24,991 nt of DNA from a bacterium UBP4_UBA6127 (GTDB lineage Bacteria; UBP4; UBA4092): positions 1 to 24,991 of the forward strand of contig DIVR01000039.1 of assembly GCA_002428325.1 (NCBI GenBank). The letters are read 5' to 3'. The position numbers were made by a program, and so were the translations under genes. Below are positions 1-8,148 of this stretch, piece by piece (the stretch's first letter is position 1; each line of letters starts with the position of its first letter). The notes below the pieces were generated by a model. It was given only the letters and a program-made list of their open reading frames with translations, was not told where the DNA came from and did no database searches.

Positions 1-60
1 CTCCTCTTTATTTCTATTGCATGTTTTGGGTTAAATAAATAAATTATTCAGGGTGTATGT

Positions 61-471
61 ATGGAATCAGTTGTTAAAGGTGATTATATTGAAAAAAGAT
101 TGATTAAAGTAACCCATCGGAAATCTGGAGCTTCCTATATTTCGGATGTTCCGGCCAATTATGGCGGCGATGAATCTTTTTTCAGTCCCACTGAATTGGT
201 GGTCAGCGCATTGGGTAATTGTATCTCCACTGTGGTTCTGGTGGTGGCGGATAAGCATCAGGTCTCTTTATCCGGCATGTCTTACCAAGGCTCCATGGAG
301 ATGGTGGATAATCCCAGAAGAATCGGGCGTATTCGGCTGGAATATCATTTACCCGTTTCTGTTCCGACTGAAAAAAGAAACCTCCTGGAAAAGGCCGCTC
401 ATATTTGTCCGGTCAAAAACTCCCTGAATCAGGATATGGAGATAGAGCTGTTTTTCCATTACGATGTGTAA
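61..471 (+). CDS. OsmC-like family protein (peroxide-reducing thiol protein)
   Basis: A 136-residue protein of the usual OsmC/Ohr length. Members of this family are cytosolic, typically dimeric thiol peroxidases that reduce organic hydroperoxides with a pair of cysteines. Both cysteines are visible: Cys54 in the segment SPTELVVSALGNC, the family's most recognisable stretch, and Cys116 in AAHICPVKNSL. The N-terminal part is beta-rich, as expected. The ATG at 61 is preceded by AGGGTG about eight bases upstream, a reasonable ribosome-binding site. The gene is convergent with the permease gene ending at 477, leaving five bases between the stops and no visible terminator. The subfamily (OsmC, Ohr or the YhfA-like group) cannot be settled, so peroxidase activity is inferred from the family. 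Family assignment is firm; substrate is open. Confidence 0.88.
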   Translation: MESVVKGDYIEKRLIKVTHRKSGASYISDVPANYGGDESFFSPTELVVSALGNCISTVVLVVADKHQVSLSGMSYQGSMEMVDNPRRIGRIRLEYHLPVSVPTEKRNLLEKAAHICPVKNSLNQDMEIELFFHYDV

Positions 472-476
472 TTTTA

Positions 477-1700
477 TTATTCGTAGCGGAGGGCATCCAC
501 CGGATTTAAATCGGCTGCCTTCCGGGCAGGGTACATCCCGAAAATAATCCCGACGGCCGCAGAAATGCCAAAAGCCATCAGGATAGCCCGCATGGACACA
601 ATAGTCGTCCATTTGGCATAAATCGAGATGATTTTGGCCAGCCCGACCCCCAGCAGGACACCGATTAATCCTCCGGTTACCGCAATGATGAGGCATTCAA
701 TCAGGAACTGGCCCAGGATATCCCGGCGGGAGGCTCCAATAGCTCTGCGGATACCGATTTCCCGGGTTCGCTGAGTGACCGTTGCCAGCATGATGTTCAT
801 GATGCCAATCCCTCCTACCAGAAGGGAGATTCCGGCAATGGCACCCATGACGATATTAAATATCTTCTGGGTTTTCTGGGACTGTTTAAGCAATTCATCT
901 GGGATAATCATTTCATAATCTTCGACATTGTTATGCCGCCGGTTAAGAGATATTGTGACCAGATGGGCCACTTCATTGATATATTTGGAATCGGTCAATT
1001 GGAGGATAATCTCGGTCAGGTTTTTCCCTCCTCCGATACGTTGCAGGGCTGTCTCCAGGGGAATGTAAACATCCTTATTCACATCCTTGAGGCTGGCGGC
1101 GGGAATCCCCCCTGAGATTCTTCTATCCTGCATGACTCCTATGACTGTGAACCAGAGGCTTCCGATTTTGATTTCTTTATGCAGAGGATTTTCCAGGGGA
1201 AACAAGTCCTTGGCTACATCAGACCCCAGTACACAAACCTTCTGGGAATTATTCATATCATCGGGATTGATAAACCGGCCCTGCTTGACTTGAAAATGGG
1301 TCAATTCGGGGTAAAGGGCTGTGGTGGCTACCACTTTGCTTTTGGGGAAAATGCTTCCCAGCCGAACTTTCAATTCAGTTTCTTTCAGAGGCACTGAGAA
1401 TTTTATTAACTTGGTGAGTTGGGAAAGATATTCGGCATCCTCCCGAATGAGTCCTTCGTTGTAACTCATTTTAGCTTTGTCTTTTTCAATACCTTCCAGG
1501 GTAACGGATTTGACCCTGATGGTATTGGTTCCCATCAATTCAATCTGGCGAAGGGTCTCCAATCGGGCGCCTTCCCCGATGCTGACCATGGCAATCACTG
1601 CTGCCACACCAAAAATGATGCCCAGCATCGTCAGCATGGAACGCATTTTATGGGATAAAAGACCTCTCCAACCAATTTGGACGTTTTCCCTGATATCCAT
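477..1700 (-). CDS. MacB/FtsX-type ABC transporter permease
   Basis: A 407-residue inner-membrane permease of the MacB type VII ABC superfamily, which couples cytoplasmic ATP hydrolysis to periplasmic conformational change instead of moving substrate through the membrane. Layout: one transmembrane helix at about residues 21-41, a large periplasmic MacB_PCD-like domain to about 280, then an FtsX domain with three transmembrane helices to the C-terminus. The segment REIGIRRAIGA (about 313-323) is the typical ATPase-facing coupling region. The N-terminus opens directly with the permease and carries no nucleotide-binding domain, unlike true MacB fusions. The ATG at 1700 has AGAGG upstream. It is the last gene of the TolC-HlyD-HlyD-permease operon, 50 bp after the second adaptor. 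No ATPase gene lies between its neighbours, so a partner must be encoded elsewhere. Confidence 0.9.
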   Translation of the reverse strand: MDIRENVQIGWRGLLSHKMRSMLTMLGIIFGVAAVIAMVSIGEGARLETLRQIELMGTNTIRVKSVTLEGIEKDKAKMSYNEGLIREDAEYLSQLTKLIKFSVPLKETELKVRLGSIFPKSKVVATTALYPELTHFQVKQGRFINPDDMNNSQKVCVLGSDVAKDLFPLENPLHKEIKIGSLWFTVIGVMQDRRISGGIPAASLKDVNKDVYIPLETALQRIGGGKNLTEIILQLTDSKYINEVAHLVTISLNRRHNNVEDYEMIIPDELLKQSQKTQKIFNIVMGAIAGISLLVGGIGIMNIMLATVTQRTREIGIRRAIGASRRDILGQFLIECLIIAVTGGLIGVLLGVGLAKIISIYAKWTTIVSMRAILMAFGISAAVGIIFGMYPARKAADLNPVDALRYE

Positions 1701-1750
1701 GTTGCCTCTTTTCTTTAAGACCTTTCCAGAACTATACCCGGCTGGATTTA

Positions 1751-3073
1751 TTATTCGGTTTCCGGAAGAACCACTTCGTCTCCCGGTTTTAATCCCTTGG
1801 TGACTACGACATCTTTGGCATTGCGTTTACCTAGGGTGATTTGTCTTTTTTCACTGGGTTTGCCGGGGGTATAAACTTTGACATAATATTTTCCATCTTC
1901 ATTGTTGATGGCTCTCATGGGGATACTGATCGCATCGGGTACCACTTCGAGGATTAATTCTGTCTTGCAGGTCATCCCGGGCCGCAGCCGGTTATCAGTG
2001 GTATCCATATCGATAGTGATCTCAAACACTTTGATTCCGGCAGATTCCTCAGTGGAAACCTGGCCGGATCCTTCGGACTCTTCTCTCTCTTTGGCAAGAG
2101 TCCCTACCAGGCCGACTTTGCCGGTCATCAGCAAGTCTGGAATCGCATCCACCCGGACTCTGACATTCATTCCGGTGCTGACCTTGGAAAGGTCACTTTC
2201 GTTGACCTGGGTCATTACCTGCATCTGGGACAGGTCTGGTACAAAGCCCAGGCTGTTACCAGGCCAGACCATATCCCCTTCTTTAAGGGTACTCATCACC
2301 CGGTTTCGCCAATTCTTTGCCAGAATCAATATCCCATCAGTCGGGGCATAGACAATTGACTGGGCTAAACTGGTTGTCAGCTGGTCATATTCTCTTTTTT
2401 GCCAGCTGGAACGGTTGGTATATCTTTCAATATCGATTTCTTTGGTTCTTTCTTCAGAGGCTTGTTGTTCAGCCGCTTTCAGGTATTCCTTTTCCGTCTG
2501 GTCCACTTTCAGGGTTGCCTGGCGGAATTTTCTCTGTTCTTCATCAAAATCATTTTGAGGAAGGATTTCTTCAACGACCAGCCGTTGAATTTTATCGAAT
2601 TTTTTCTTTTCCAGTTCATATTCCAGCTTGGCAGAGTCCCAATCCAGTTTTTTCTCCCGCATCAGCTTGGAACGATTCTCTCTTTGGAGACGCAGACTTT
2701 CCAAGGCGCTTTTTAATTGGGATTCCTCGTTTTTTAAATTATATTCGGCGGCTTTAGCCTGTTGTTCCAGTTCGGTCATATCGAACCAGAAAATGGGGTC
2801 TTTTTCCTTGACCCGGGAGCCTTCTGGAACTAATTTAGTAATTTTAAATCCCCCCCAGTACCGTTCCATGGTAGGGACTAAGATGCTGACTGATTTTTTG
2901 GCTTTAAATACCCCGGTATCATGGATAGCAATCACAAACTCCCCTTTTTTGACAGTTGCCAAGGGGGGCGGGGTTTCGGGGGCCTTATTTTTATTTTGAT
3001 ACCAGTGATACCCTAAGTAGGCTCCCGCGGCCAAAAGGATGAATAACCCTGTCATCAGGATTCTTTTTTTCAC
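1751..3073 (-). CDS. HlyD/MacA-type periplasmic adaptor (second of two)
   Basis: A 440-residue membrane-fusion protein that would bridge the inner-membrane permease to the TolC channel. There is an N-terminal membrane anchor (about residues 5-23), a first half-lipoyl segment, a long charged alpha-helical hairpin (about 95-235, rich in Glu, Lys and Gln), the second half-lipoyl segment beginning near VYAPTDGIL, then beta-barrel and membrane-proximal domains ending in GLKPGDEVVLPE. The order matches MacA/HlyD adaptors. It starts at GTG 3073 with AGGAG a few bases upstream, nine bases after the first adaptor's stop. It is a paralogue of the preceding gene: both share the layout and a W(G)G-rich or MxWRG-like segment after the lipoyl half. 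Two adaptors may form a mixed hexamer or serve different complexes; the sequence does not say which. Confidence 0.88.
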   Translation of the reverse strand: MKKRILMTGLFILLAAGAYLGYHWYQNKNKAPETPPPLATVKKGEFVIAIHDTGVFKAKKSVSILVPTMERYWGGFKITKLVPEGSRVKEKDPIFWFDMTELEQQAKAAEYNLKNEESQLKSALESLRLQRENRSKLMREKKLDWDSAKLEYELEKKKFDKIQRLVVEEILPQNDFDEEQRKFRQATLKVDQTEKEYLKAAEQQASEERTKEIDIERYTNRSSWQKREYDQLTTSLAQSIVYAPTDGILILAKNWRNRVMSTLKEGDMVWPGNSLGFVPDLSQMQVMTQVNESDLSKVSTGMNVRVRVDAIPDLLMTGKVGLVGTLAKEREESEGSGQVSTEESAGIKVFEITIDMDTTDNRLRPGMTCKTELILEVVPDAISIPMRAINNEDGKYYVKVYTPGKPSEKRQITLGKRNAKDVVVTKGLKPGDEVVLPETE

Positions 3074-3082
3074 GTCCTGCTC

Positions 3083-4501
3083 CTATTTAGCCGGCACCGT
3101 AGGAGAGGGTAAGGTTGGGGCTGAAGATTCATTCGAGTCCTTTTCTTTTTTCTCCCGGGCATCCTGTTCTGAAGATTTTAAGGGTTTGGATGGGTCTCGT
3201 AAAAAGACTTTCTCATTGCCGTTAAGTCCGGAGGTGATAATGACATAATTGCTGTCACCTTTACCGGTTTTGACTTCTTTTCGTTCATATCCTCCCCGGG
3301 GATTGGCGACAAACACATATTGGTGAGAGCCGCTGGTAATGACAGCCTCTCTGGGGATATAGATGACATTGGAGAATTTCTCTATCAAAACCTGGGTTTT
3401 TGAAGTCATTCCGGGCCTTAAAGGATAGTCATTGGGGTCGATTTCTGCGACCACTTCAAAGGCTTTGACCCCAGAGGCTTCTTTGCGCATCCAGAAGGGC
3501 GCATCGCCTGCGCCTTTATCGACTGCCAAAGTGGCGATTTTAGTGATTTTCCCTTTCAGCTGAACTCCTGATAGGGCATCCAGTCTGATTCTGACATCCT
3601 GTCCCACTTTTATCTTGGAAATATCAATTTCATCCACCATGATTTTATTGATCATTCGGGTCAGGTCGGGAAGCTGGGCAATGGACATTCGGGGCCAAAC
3701 CTGGTCCCCTTCCTGGATTTTGGTCCGGTCTCCGCCTCGCCACATCATTTCATAAATAATAATCCCATTACCGGGGGCGGTTATCACGGTTTCTTTTAAT
3801 TTATCCTTCAGCTCTTGCATTTTTCGATTGGATTCTTTGAGGCGGGCTTCGGCCTGAGCCAATTGTATCTGCCCGGAAATAAGATTCGATTTACGGGTTT
3901 CCTCCACTTGGGACAGGCTCAATTCGGATTTCTCGACGGAAGCTTTCTGGGACAAGACCCTGAGTTTGGCATCTTCCAAAGTGGTTTCGGGAATGACTTG
4001 AGCGTCAAAGAGCCGCTGGTTTTTGGCCAGTTTGATGGTGGCATCGGAATAATCCAATTTGGTGTTTTCCAGAGAGAGTTTGGAGGCCGCCACACTCATA
4101 TCATTTTGATATATTTGCAACCTCTGGGTTTCTTTGGTTTTTTCCAAATCCTGCTGGGTGGATTTCAGAGAGTCTTCCATTTCTTTGATTTGTTTTTCCA
4201 AATCAGAAGGGTCCATCCAGACAATTTCCTGGCCCTCTTTAACCAGGGAAGCTTCAGGAATCAACTTGATGATTTTCCCCTGTCCCTTAGAATTGACTGT
4301 CAGAGACTTCAATGCGTCCAGAGTGCCGACTTCACTGAGCAGGATTTCAAAATCCCCTTTTTTGGCCAGAGCTGTGGGGATATTGGTTGTTTCCGTATTT
4401 TTCTTCTTGATATGGTTCTTATAATAGGTCATTCCTATTGGAATAACGAGAAGGAGCAGGAGTACAGGAATCCCAATTAGAATTTTTTTCATTAATGTCA
4501 T
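3083..4501 (-). CDS. HlyD/MacA-type periplasmic adaptor (first of two)
   Basis: A 472-residue membrane-fusion protein. It has an N-terminal transmembrane anchor (about residues 6-27), then a split lipoyl domain around a long coiled-coil hairpin (about 100-265, many Gln, Lys and Glu heptad-like residues), a beta-barrel and a membrane-proximal domain with the motif LRPGMTSKTQVLIE. A charged, Pro/Ser-rich tail of about 30 residues at the C-terminus is absent from the next adaptor. The ATG start at 4501 overlaps the TolC stop as ATGA, so translation of the two genes is probably coupled. It acts in the periplasm, recruiting the outer-membrane channel to the inner-membrane permease. The family assignment is clear. 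Whether it pairs with the permease at 477-1700 or works jointly with the second adaptor is inference. Confidence 0.88.
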   Translation of the reverse strand: MTLMKKILIGIPVLLLLLVIPIGMTYYKNHIKKKNTETTNIPTALAKKGDFEILLSEVGTLDALKSLTVNSKGQGKIIKLIPEASLVKEGQEIVWMDPSDLEKQIKEMEDSLKSTQQDLEKTKETQRLQIYQNDMSVAASKLSLENTKLDYSDATIKLAKNQRLFDAQVIPETTLEDAKLRVLSQKASVEKSELSLSQVEETRKSNLISGQIQLAQAEARLKESNRKMQELKDKLKETVITAPGNGIIIYEMMWRGGDRTKIQEGDQVWPRMSIAQLPDLTRMINKIMVDEIDISKIKVGQDVRIRLDALSGVQLKGKITKIATLAVDKGAGDAPFWMRKEASGVKAFEVVAEIDPNDYPLRPGMTSKTQVLIEKFSNVIYIPREAVITSGSHQYVFVANPRGGYERKEVKTGKGDSNYVIITSGLNGNEKVFLRDPSKPLKSSEQDAREKKEKDSNESSAPTLPSPTVPAK

Positions 4502-6024
4502 TCTGTTTTATCCTTCAGCATGGGATGAGAAGCCGTAATCTTATCCAGATTCGAGAGAGCTACCAGGTAATTGATCAAGGCGCTGGTATAACTGTTCTGG
4601 GTGCTGGTGTAACTGTTCTGGGAATCCAGGACATCCAGGTATGTCTGGAGCCCTTCTTCATAACTTCGTTTAGCCAGGCGAAGGGCTTCTTCGGCCTGAC
4701 TAATGGATACTTTTAGGATTTCCAGATTTTCCCGGGCTTCTTCTACAGAGATAACAGCCTGCCGGACTTCCAGGGTGATTCCCCGCTGGGTATCTTCCAG
4801 AGTGATGGCATAAATTTTCCGGGAGCTTTCGGCCTGGAGATAACTCTCTTTTAAATCGATATGGTCTTGCCAGAGGGGGATAGACCAGCTGACGGAAGCG
4901 GTCAGCTCCGGATCGCTGAATTTCCAGGAATCACTGTACTTCTCCTCTTCCCGGGAGGCGCTGTAACTTAAGGCGGCATCCAGCTGAGGCAACCGGTTCT
5001 GTTGGGCAATCCTCAGGGCGATATCTTTGCGTTCCAAATTCAGTTTGGCGGATTTATAATCCAGCCGGTTCTGGAAAGCTTTTTCGGTTTCTTTTTCCAA
5101 ATCAATTTTTCTATCTACATATTGAATGGTTGAATCCAACGTAAGGACTGTTCCCAGGGGAAGTCCCAGGGTTTCCACAAAACTTTCCATGGAACTTTCA
5201 TAACTTCTGATGGCGCTGACCAGGGAGGACCGTTTGGAAGCTACTTGAACCTCTGACCGGGTCACATCGATTTTTGCGACCATACCTTCTTCTTTTTTGA
5301 CCTTGGCTACTTTTAATACCCGTTCTGCTTCATCCACCGCCTGCCGGGCAATATCAATGCTTCGCTGGGAACCCAGGAGCCGATAGTAGGCTGATGTGAT
5401 GCTATGGATCAGGGACCTGCGGGAATCCTGTAAAGAGCGGGTGATTGCAATTTCTTCATCCAGGATTTTTTGGCCTTTAGCGGTCTTTTCCACACTGGAA
5501 CCTCCCAATCCTTTTAATAAAGGCTGGGTCAGGGTGATACTGGCTGATGAGGTATAGCTTTCATCACTGGTATCCGATTTAGAGCGGTCGGTTTCCGCGG
5601 TGGCTGACAAGGTGGCGCCGGAGGTGAAATACTGGCTGTAACTTAATTCGGCCGAATCGGATTCATCCTCGTTGGAGGAATAGGAATTGCCGCCGGATAA
5701 ACTCATACTGGGAGAAGAAACTGCTTTGCTCATCCGATAACTGGATTCGGAAATTTTAACGTTCTCCCGGCTGCTCTGCATGCTGAGGTTCTTTTCCAGG
5801 GCTATCCGGATACAATCATCCAATTTCATATCCCGAAATTGAGGATCGGTCGTATCCTGCTGAAGTGTAGTTCCTAGGCTGAAATTCGTGGTGGTTTCCA
5901 TGGAAGCTGTGGTGGAAGTGGCAACCGATAATCCTGCCTCCTCACCTTGAACCATGCAGAAACCTCCCAGAATAATCAGGCCGGTCATTAAAAAATATCG
6001 TTTAGCTAAATAACAACTGAACAA
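4498..6024 (-). CDS. TolC-family outer-membrane efflux channel
   Basis: A 508-residue outer-membrane efflux protein, first gene of the efflux operon. The visible pattern is two OEP repeats of long helices and beta segments: a repeat beginning near LDDCIRIALEKN (about residue 68), a Ser/Thr-rich beta region typical of the barrel part (about 100-165), then helical stretches ending in the characteristic LRLAKRSYEEG...YLDVLDSQNSY segment. A signal peptide lies at the N-terminus (LAKRYFLMTGLIILGG, then a small-residue region). The TTG at 6024 is preferred as start because AGGGGAA lies seven to eight bases upstream and the Arg/Lys n-region is kept; the internal ATG at 5988 has no ribosome-binding site and would lose the positive charges. 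It forms the exit duct through the outer membrane for the adaptor and permease encoded downstream. The exported substrate is unknown. Confidence 0.9.
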   Translation of the reverse strand: MFSCYLAKRYFLMTGLIILGGFCMVQGEEAGLSVATSTTASMETTTNFSLGTTLQQDTTDPQFRDMKLDDCIRIALEKNLSMQSSRENVKISESSYRMSKAVSSPSMSLSGGNSYSSNEDESDSAELSYSQYFTSGATLSATAETDRSKSDTSDESYTSSASITLTQPLLKGLGGSSVEKTAKGQKILDEEIAITRSLQDSRRSLIHSITSAYYRLLGSQRSIDIARQAVDEAERVLKVAKVKKEEGMVAKIDVTRSEVQVASKRSSLVSAIRSYESSMESFVETLGLPLGTVLTLDSTIQYVDRKIDLEKETEKAFQNRLDYKSAKLNLERKDIALRIAQQNRLPQLDAALSYSASREEEKYSDSWKFSDPELTASVSWSIPLWQDHIDLKESYLQAESSRKIYAITLEDTQRGITLEVRQAVISVEEARENLEILKVSISQAEEALRLAKRSYEEGLQTYLDVLDSQNSYTSTQNSYTSALINYLVALSNLDKITASHPMLKDKTE

Positions 6025-6130
6025 GGATTTCCCCTTTCCCCGGAATTAGAATCCCTCTCTTCCGGCAGGAAACATAGTTACTTTTTATAGTATTGTGTTT
6101 CTTTGGATTTTGTTGACTGGCTTGTTTAAG

Positions 6131-6161
6131 TTGACAGTAAAATTCAAGGAATAGATATAAT
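6131..6161 (+). promoter_or_regulatory. Sigma-70-type promoter with perfect hexamers and 19-bp spacer
   Basis: TTGACA at 6131-6136 and TATAAT at 6156-6161 match both consensus hexamers exactly and are separated by 19 bases. Such overlong spacers are characteristic of promoters activated by MerR-family regulators, which twist the DNA. The promoter points away from the TolC operon into a stretch with no recognised gene. That the match is real is certain; that it functions is inference. Confidence 0.5.
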
Positions 6162-6166
6162 GCCAA

Positions 6167-6180
6167 AAGATAATTATCTT
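6167..6180. promoter_or_regulatory. 14-bp palindrome at predicted transcription start (possible operator)
   Basis: AAGATAATTATCTT is a perfect palindrome lying six bases after the TATAAT, so it covers the predicted start of transcription. That is a classic repressor position. The GATAAT/ATTATC core recalls Fur-type boxes but is too short to assign. Confidence 0.4.
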
Positions 6181-6252
6181 CGAGTATTTTTAACCCTCAA
6201 AACCTAGACTCTCGCTGTCAACCGTGCCACTCAGTTTTATCAATCTTTTAAC

Positions 6253-6384
6253 ATGGGAATTTTAATGGCATTACTTAAAATTTGCAAGGTAATCTTCATG
6301 AAGCTGACAAATTCTCCTGTTAGGCTGGTTTTGGGGATATTAAGAACCCTTCCGGCAATCAATATTAATAGCTTATTTCTCTAA
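6253..6384 (+). CDS. Possible small ORF (43 codons, or 28 from 6298)
   Basis: An open frame of 43 codons starts at ATG 6253, but no ribosome-binding site precedes that codon. An internal ATG at 6298 has AAGG eight bases upstream and would give a 28-residue peptide beginning MKLTNSPVRLVLG, basic then hydrophobic. It lies between the strong plus-strand promoter and the hairpin at 6412-6452, which is why it is listed. I recognise no family, and a frame this short can arise by chance. Confidence 0.15.
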   Translation: MGILMALLKICKVIFMKLTNSPVRLVLGILRTLPAININSLFL

Positions 6385-6411
6385 AACCTCAGGGATTGGG
6401 AGGGGAAACGG

Positions 6412-6452
6412 GGAGGGACCCAGGCTGATGGTTACAGCCTGGGTCACCCTCC
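6412..6452. terminator. Long GC-rich hairpin without U-tract
   Basis: GGAGGG plus ACCCAGGCTG pairs with CAGCCTGGGT plus CCCTCC around a seven-base loop, giving 16 base pairs interrupted only by a two-base CA bulge. It lies about 48 bp past the stop of the minus-strand acyltransferase gene. Neither strand has a T-run after it, so it may be a 3'-end stabiliser or imperfect terminator and not a standard intrinsic one. Confidence 0.4.
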
Positions 6453-6499
6453 GAGAAGGATAATGAGAATAAAGACGATTTAGAGGGAGAAAATAAGGG

Positions 6500-8047
6500 T
6501 TAAACCCGGAGGAAAATCTTTTTTCGGGTCAACCAGGCCGTGAAATAGACCGAGAGGAGGGACAGGAGGAAACAATACCCAAAATAAAGGGGAATATTAT
6601 TCATAATGGGAGTTTCCAGGAGGACCGCCAGCCCGGTCAGATGGAGGATGGAAAAGAGGCATTGCCTGCCGGCGATATACCCCATCATGGGATTGGCTCC
6701 GGCATCTTTGAACCAACTGAAGGATTTCTTCCAACCGAGAATGTCTGCCAGGAGATAAAGGTTAAGCAGGGAGAAAATAGCCATGCCGGAAGTGGCAAAA
6801 TAAAAAGATAAATTGGAAGGTTCTTTGCGGATACCATGTCCTGCTGCATCCAGCAGATAACCCAGAACCAGGAATAAAACCCCATACCCGGTCAATTCAA
6901 TAAAAACCTTTTTCAGATGGGGATGGAAGATGCCCTTCAGGCTTAGAAATAAGAATCCCGATAAGCCGATACTCAGGAACAGACCTAAATCCACTCTTCG
7001 GGAAAAGAAAGCATAGAGTCCCAGGATAACCAAGGCCGGATACAACAGAAGCATTGAAACCAGAGAGCTTTTGGAAATCACGGAGGGATCAAGTTTTTCT
7101 TTCTGGTCTCGGGTGAAGTGGAAAATGATATCCCCAAAGACAGTCCCGATCAAGGCAATCATAGCAATATCATAATAGACAGCCGGGTCAATCAGCCATT
7201 TGAAACTTTGGGTGAAATAAGACCAGGGAGCCTGATGGTAAAGGGGAATCCAACCCAGCAGTTTTTCAAGCCAGCTTTCAGTGGAGAACCAGGATTTTAG
7301 GAGATTTCCCAGGTTGCCGCCGGCATCCACATGGACCCTGAGGGCGGCCAGTAACCCAATCAATCCCAGCCTGATTTTATAATGGTTTCGGGTGAACATC
7401 CAAACCACTGAGGCCAGTATGTAGGATTGGGCAAGCCGAAGGATGACCCAATCCATTTCTTTGCCGTTAAAACCATTGACCCACTGGTTGGCAACGCTGT
7501 CAAACCGGGTATAGGTAAGCAGGAGCCCCACTATTCCGGCCAGTCCCAATAGTTTTATCACCAGGGAGATAATTTTTCTGGAAGCCTCTTTTTGGCCGGA
7601 TAACCCGGGGATTCTTCCTAAAAACATCACCAGGAAGAAAAAGCCTCCCAGGGTCCTCCAGAATATCCATTTATGGTCCGTGGGGTTGGCTCCGTATGCC
7701 CAGGGATACCAGTATCCCAAATAAAGGGCAAAAATCCCCATCAGGAAACTTCGCCAGAATATATGGCCGGTTATCCGGAGCCTGGAAATCCCTGATTCCA
7801 TCCTTTTAGTCAAAGCAAAGGGGATAGCGGCTCCCAGGGCAAACATGAAGAAGGGAAATATCAAATCTACCCAGGTAATCCCTGGTATCTCAGGGTTATA
7901 CCCATCCGGCGGCACCTGGGCATGATACATCCACAGGGGCATCCCTCCGGGTTGAATCGCTACCAATACCATCCCAAAGATGGCCAAACCTCTCAATATA
8001 TCCAAACAATTTAATCGATTTCCAGATGACACCGTTGATTGATTCAT
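6500..8047 (-). CDS. HGSNAT/DUF5009-type membrane acyltransferase
   Basis: A 515-residue polytopic inner-membrane protein with about ten or eleven predicted helices. The N-terminus, RLNCLDILRGLAIFGMVLV (residues 11-29), and the segment DLIFPFFMFALGAAIPFAL (61-79) are the hallmarks of the heparan-alpha-glucosaminide N-acetyltransferase/NagX group (DUF5009, COG4299). That family is thought to pass an acetyl group from cytoplasmic acetyl-CoA across the membrane to an amino sugar. His42, in WMYHAQ just before the FPFF motif, sits where the family's catalytic histidine is expected (inference from the pattern). The C-terminal NPMMGYI also fits. It begins 87 bp after the U32 gene on the same strand, so co-transcription is possible. 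The ribosome-binding site before ATG 8047 is weak. Natural substrate unknown. Confidence 0.85.
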   Translation of the reverse strand: MNQSTVSSGNRLNCLDILRGLAIFGMVLVAIQPGGMPLWMYHAQVPPDGYNPEIPGITWVDLIFPFFMFALGAAIPFALTKRMESGISRLRITGHIFWRSFLMGIFALYLGYWYPWAYGANPTDHKWIFWRTLGGFFFLVMFLGRIPGLSGQKEASRKIISLVIKLLGLAGIVGLLLTYTRFDSVANQWVNGFNGKEMDWVILRLAQSYILASVVWMFTRNHYKIRLGLIGLLAALRVHVDAGGNLGNLLKSWFSTESWLEKLLGWIPLYHQAPWSYFTQSFKWLIDPAVYYDIAMIALIGTVFGDIIFHFTRDQKEKLDPSVISKSSLVSMLLLYPALVILGLYAFFSRRVDLGLFLSIGLSGFLFLSLKGIFHPHLKKVFIELTGYGVLFLVLGYLLDAAGHGIRKEPSNLSFYFATSGMAIFSLLNLYLLADILGWKKSFSWFKDAGANPMMGYIAGRQCLFSILHLTGLAVLLETPIMNNIPLYFGYCFLLSLLSVYFTAWLTRKKIFLRV

Positions 8048-8129
8048 TCCATGGCACCCATAGAAAATAAGAAGAATTCTAACTCTAAGGGAGAAAAAAA
8101 CAAAACTTTTCTGATTTCAGTGGAAGTTG

Positions 8130-8148
8130 GGGGCCTAAAGCAGGCCCC
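8130..8148 (-). terminator. Hairpin spanning the U32 gene stop codon
   Basis: GGGGCCT and AGGCCCC form a seven-bp GC-rich stem with a five-base loop, and the TAG stop (8135-8137) lies within it. No T-run follows on the minus strand, so termination would be weak. It may instead modulate readthrough into the acyltransferase gene or protect the 3' end. Confidence 0.25.

Larger units (their letters stand above)
6025..6499. other. Gene-free 475-bp stretch with promoter, palindrome and hairpin
   Basis: No convincing protein gene is present. The stretch lies upstream of the TolC operon and downstream of the membrane acyltransferase gene (both minus strand). It contains a perfect-hexamer plus-strand promoter (6131-6161), a 14-bp palindrome (6167-6180), a short open frame (6253-6384, or 28 codons from 6298) and a long GC-rich hairpin (6412-6452). 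A minus-strand promoter for the TolC operon must lie here too. The best -10 candidate I see is TATAAA, on the minus strand near 6085-6095, with no good -35. Confidence 0.5.

Noticed and set aside
17..45. TTGCAT-N17-TAAATT as promoter of the OsmC gene
   Set aside because: Matches are poor and the predicted start would fall inside the ribosome-binding site; the real promoter probably lies left of the window.
3815..4480. A 221-codon open frame on the plus strand, antisense to the first HlyD adaptor
   Set aside because: Its product is a low-complexity Phe/Gly/Leu/Gln sequence without known motifs and mirrors the codon pattern of the adaptor's coiled coil; the opposite strand has a clear family match.
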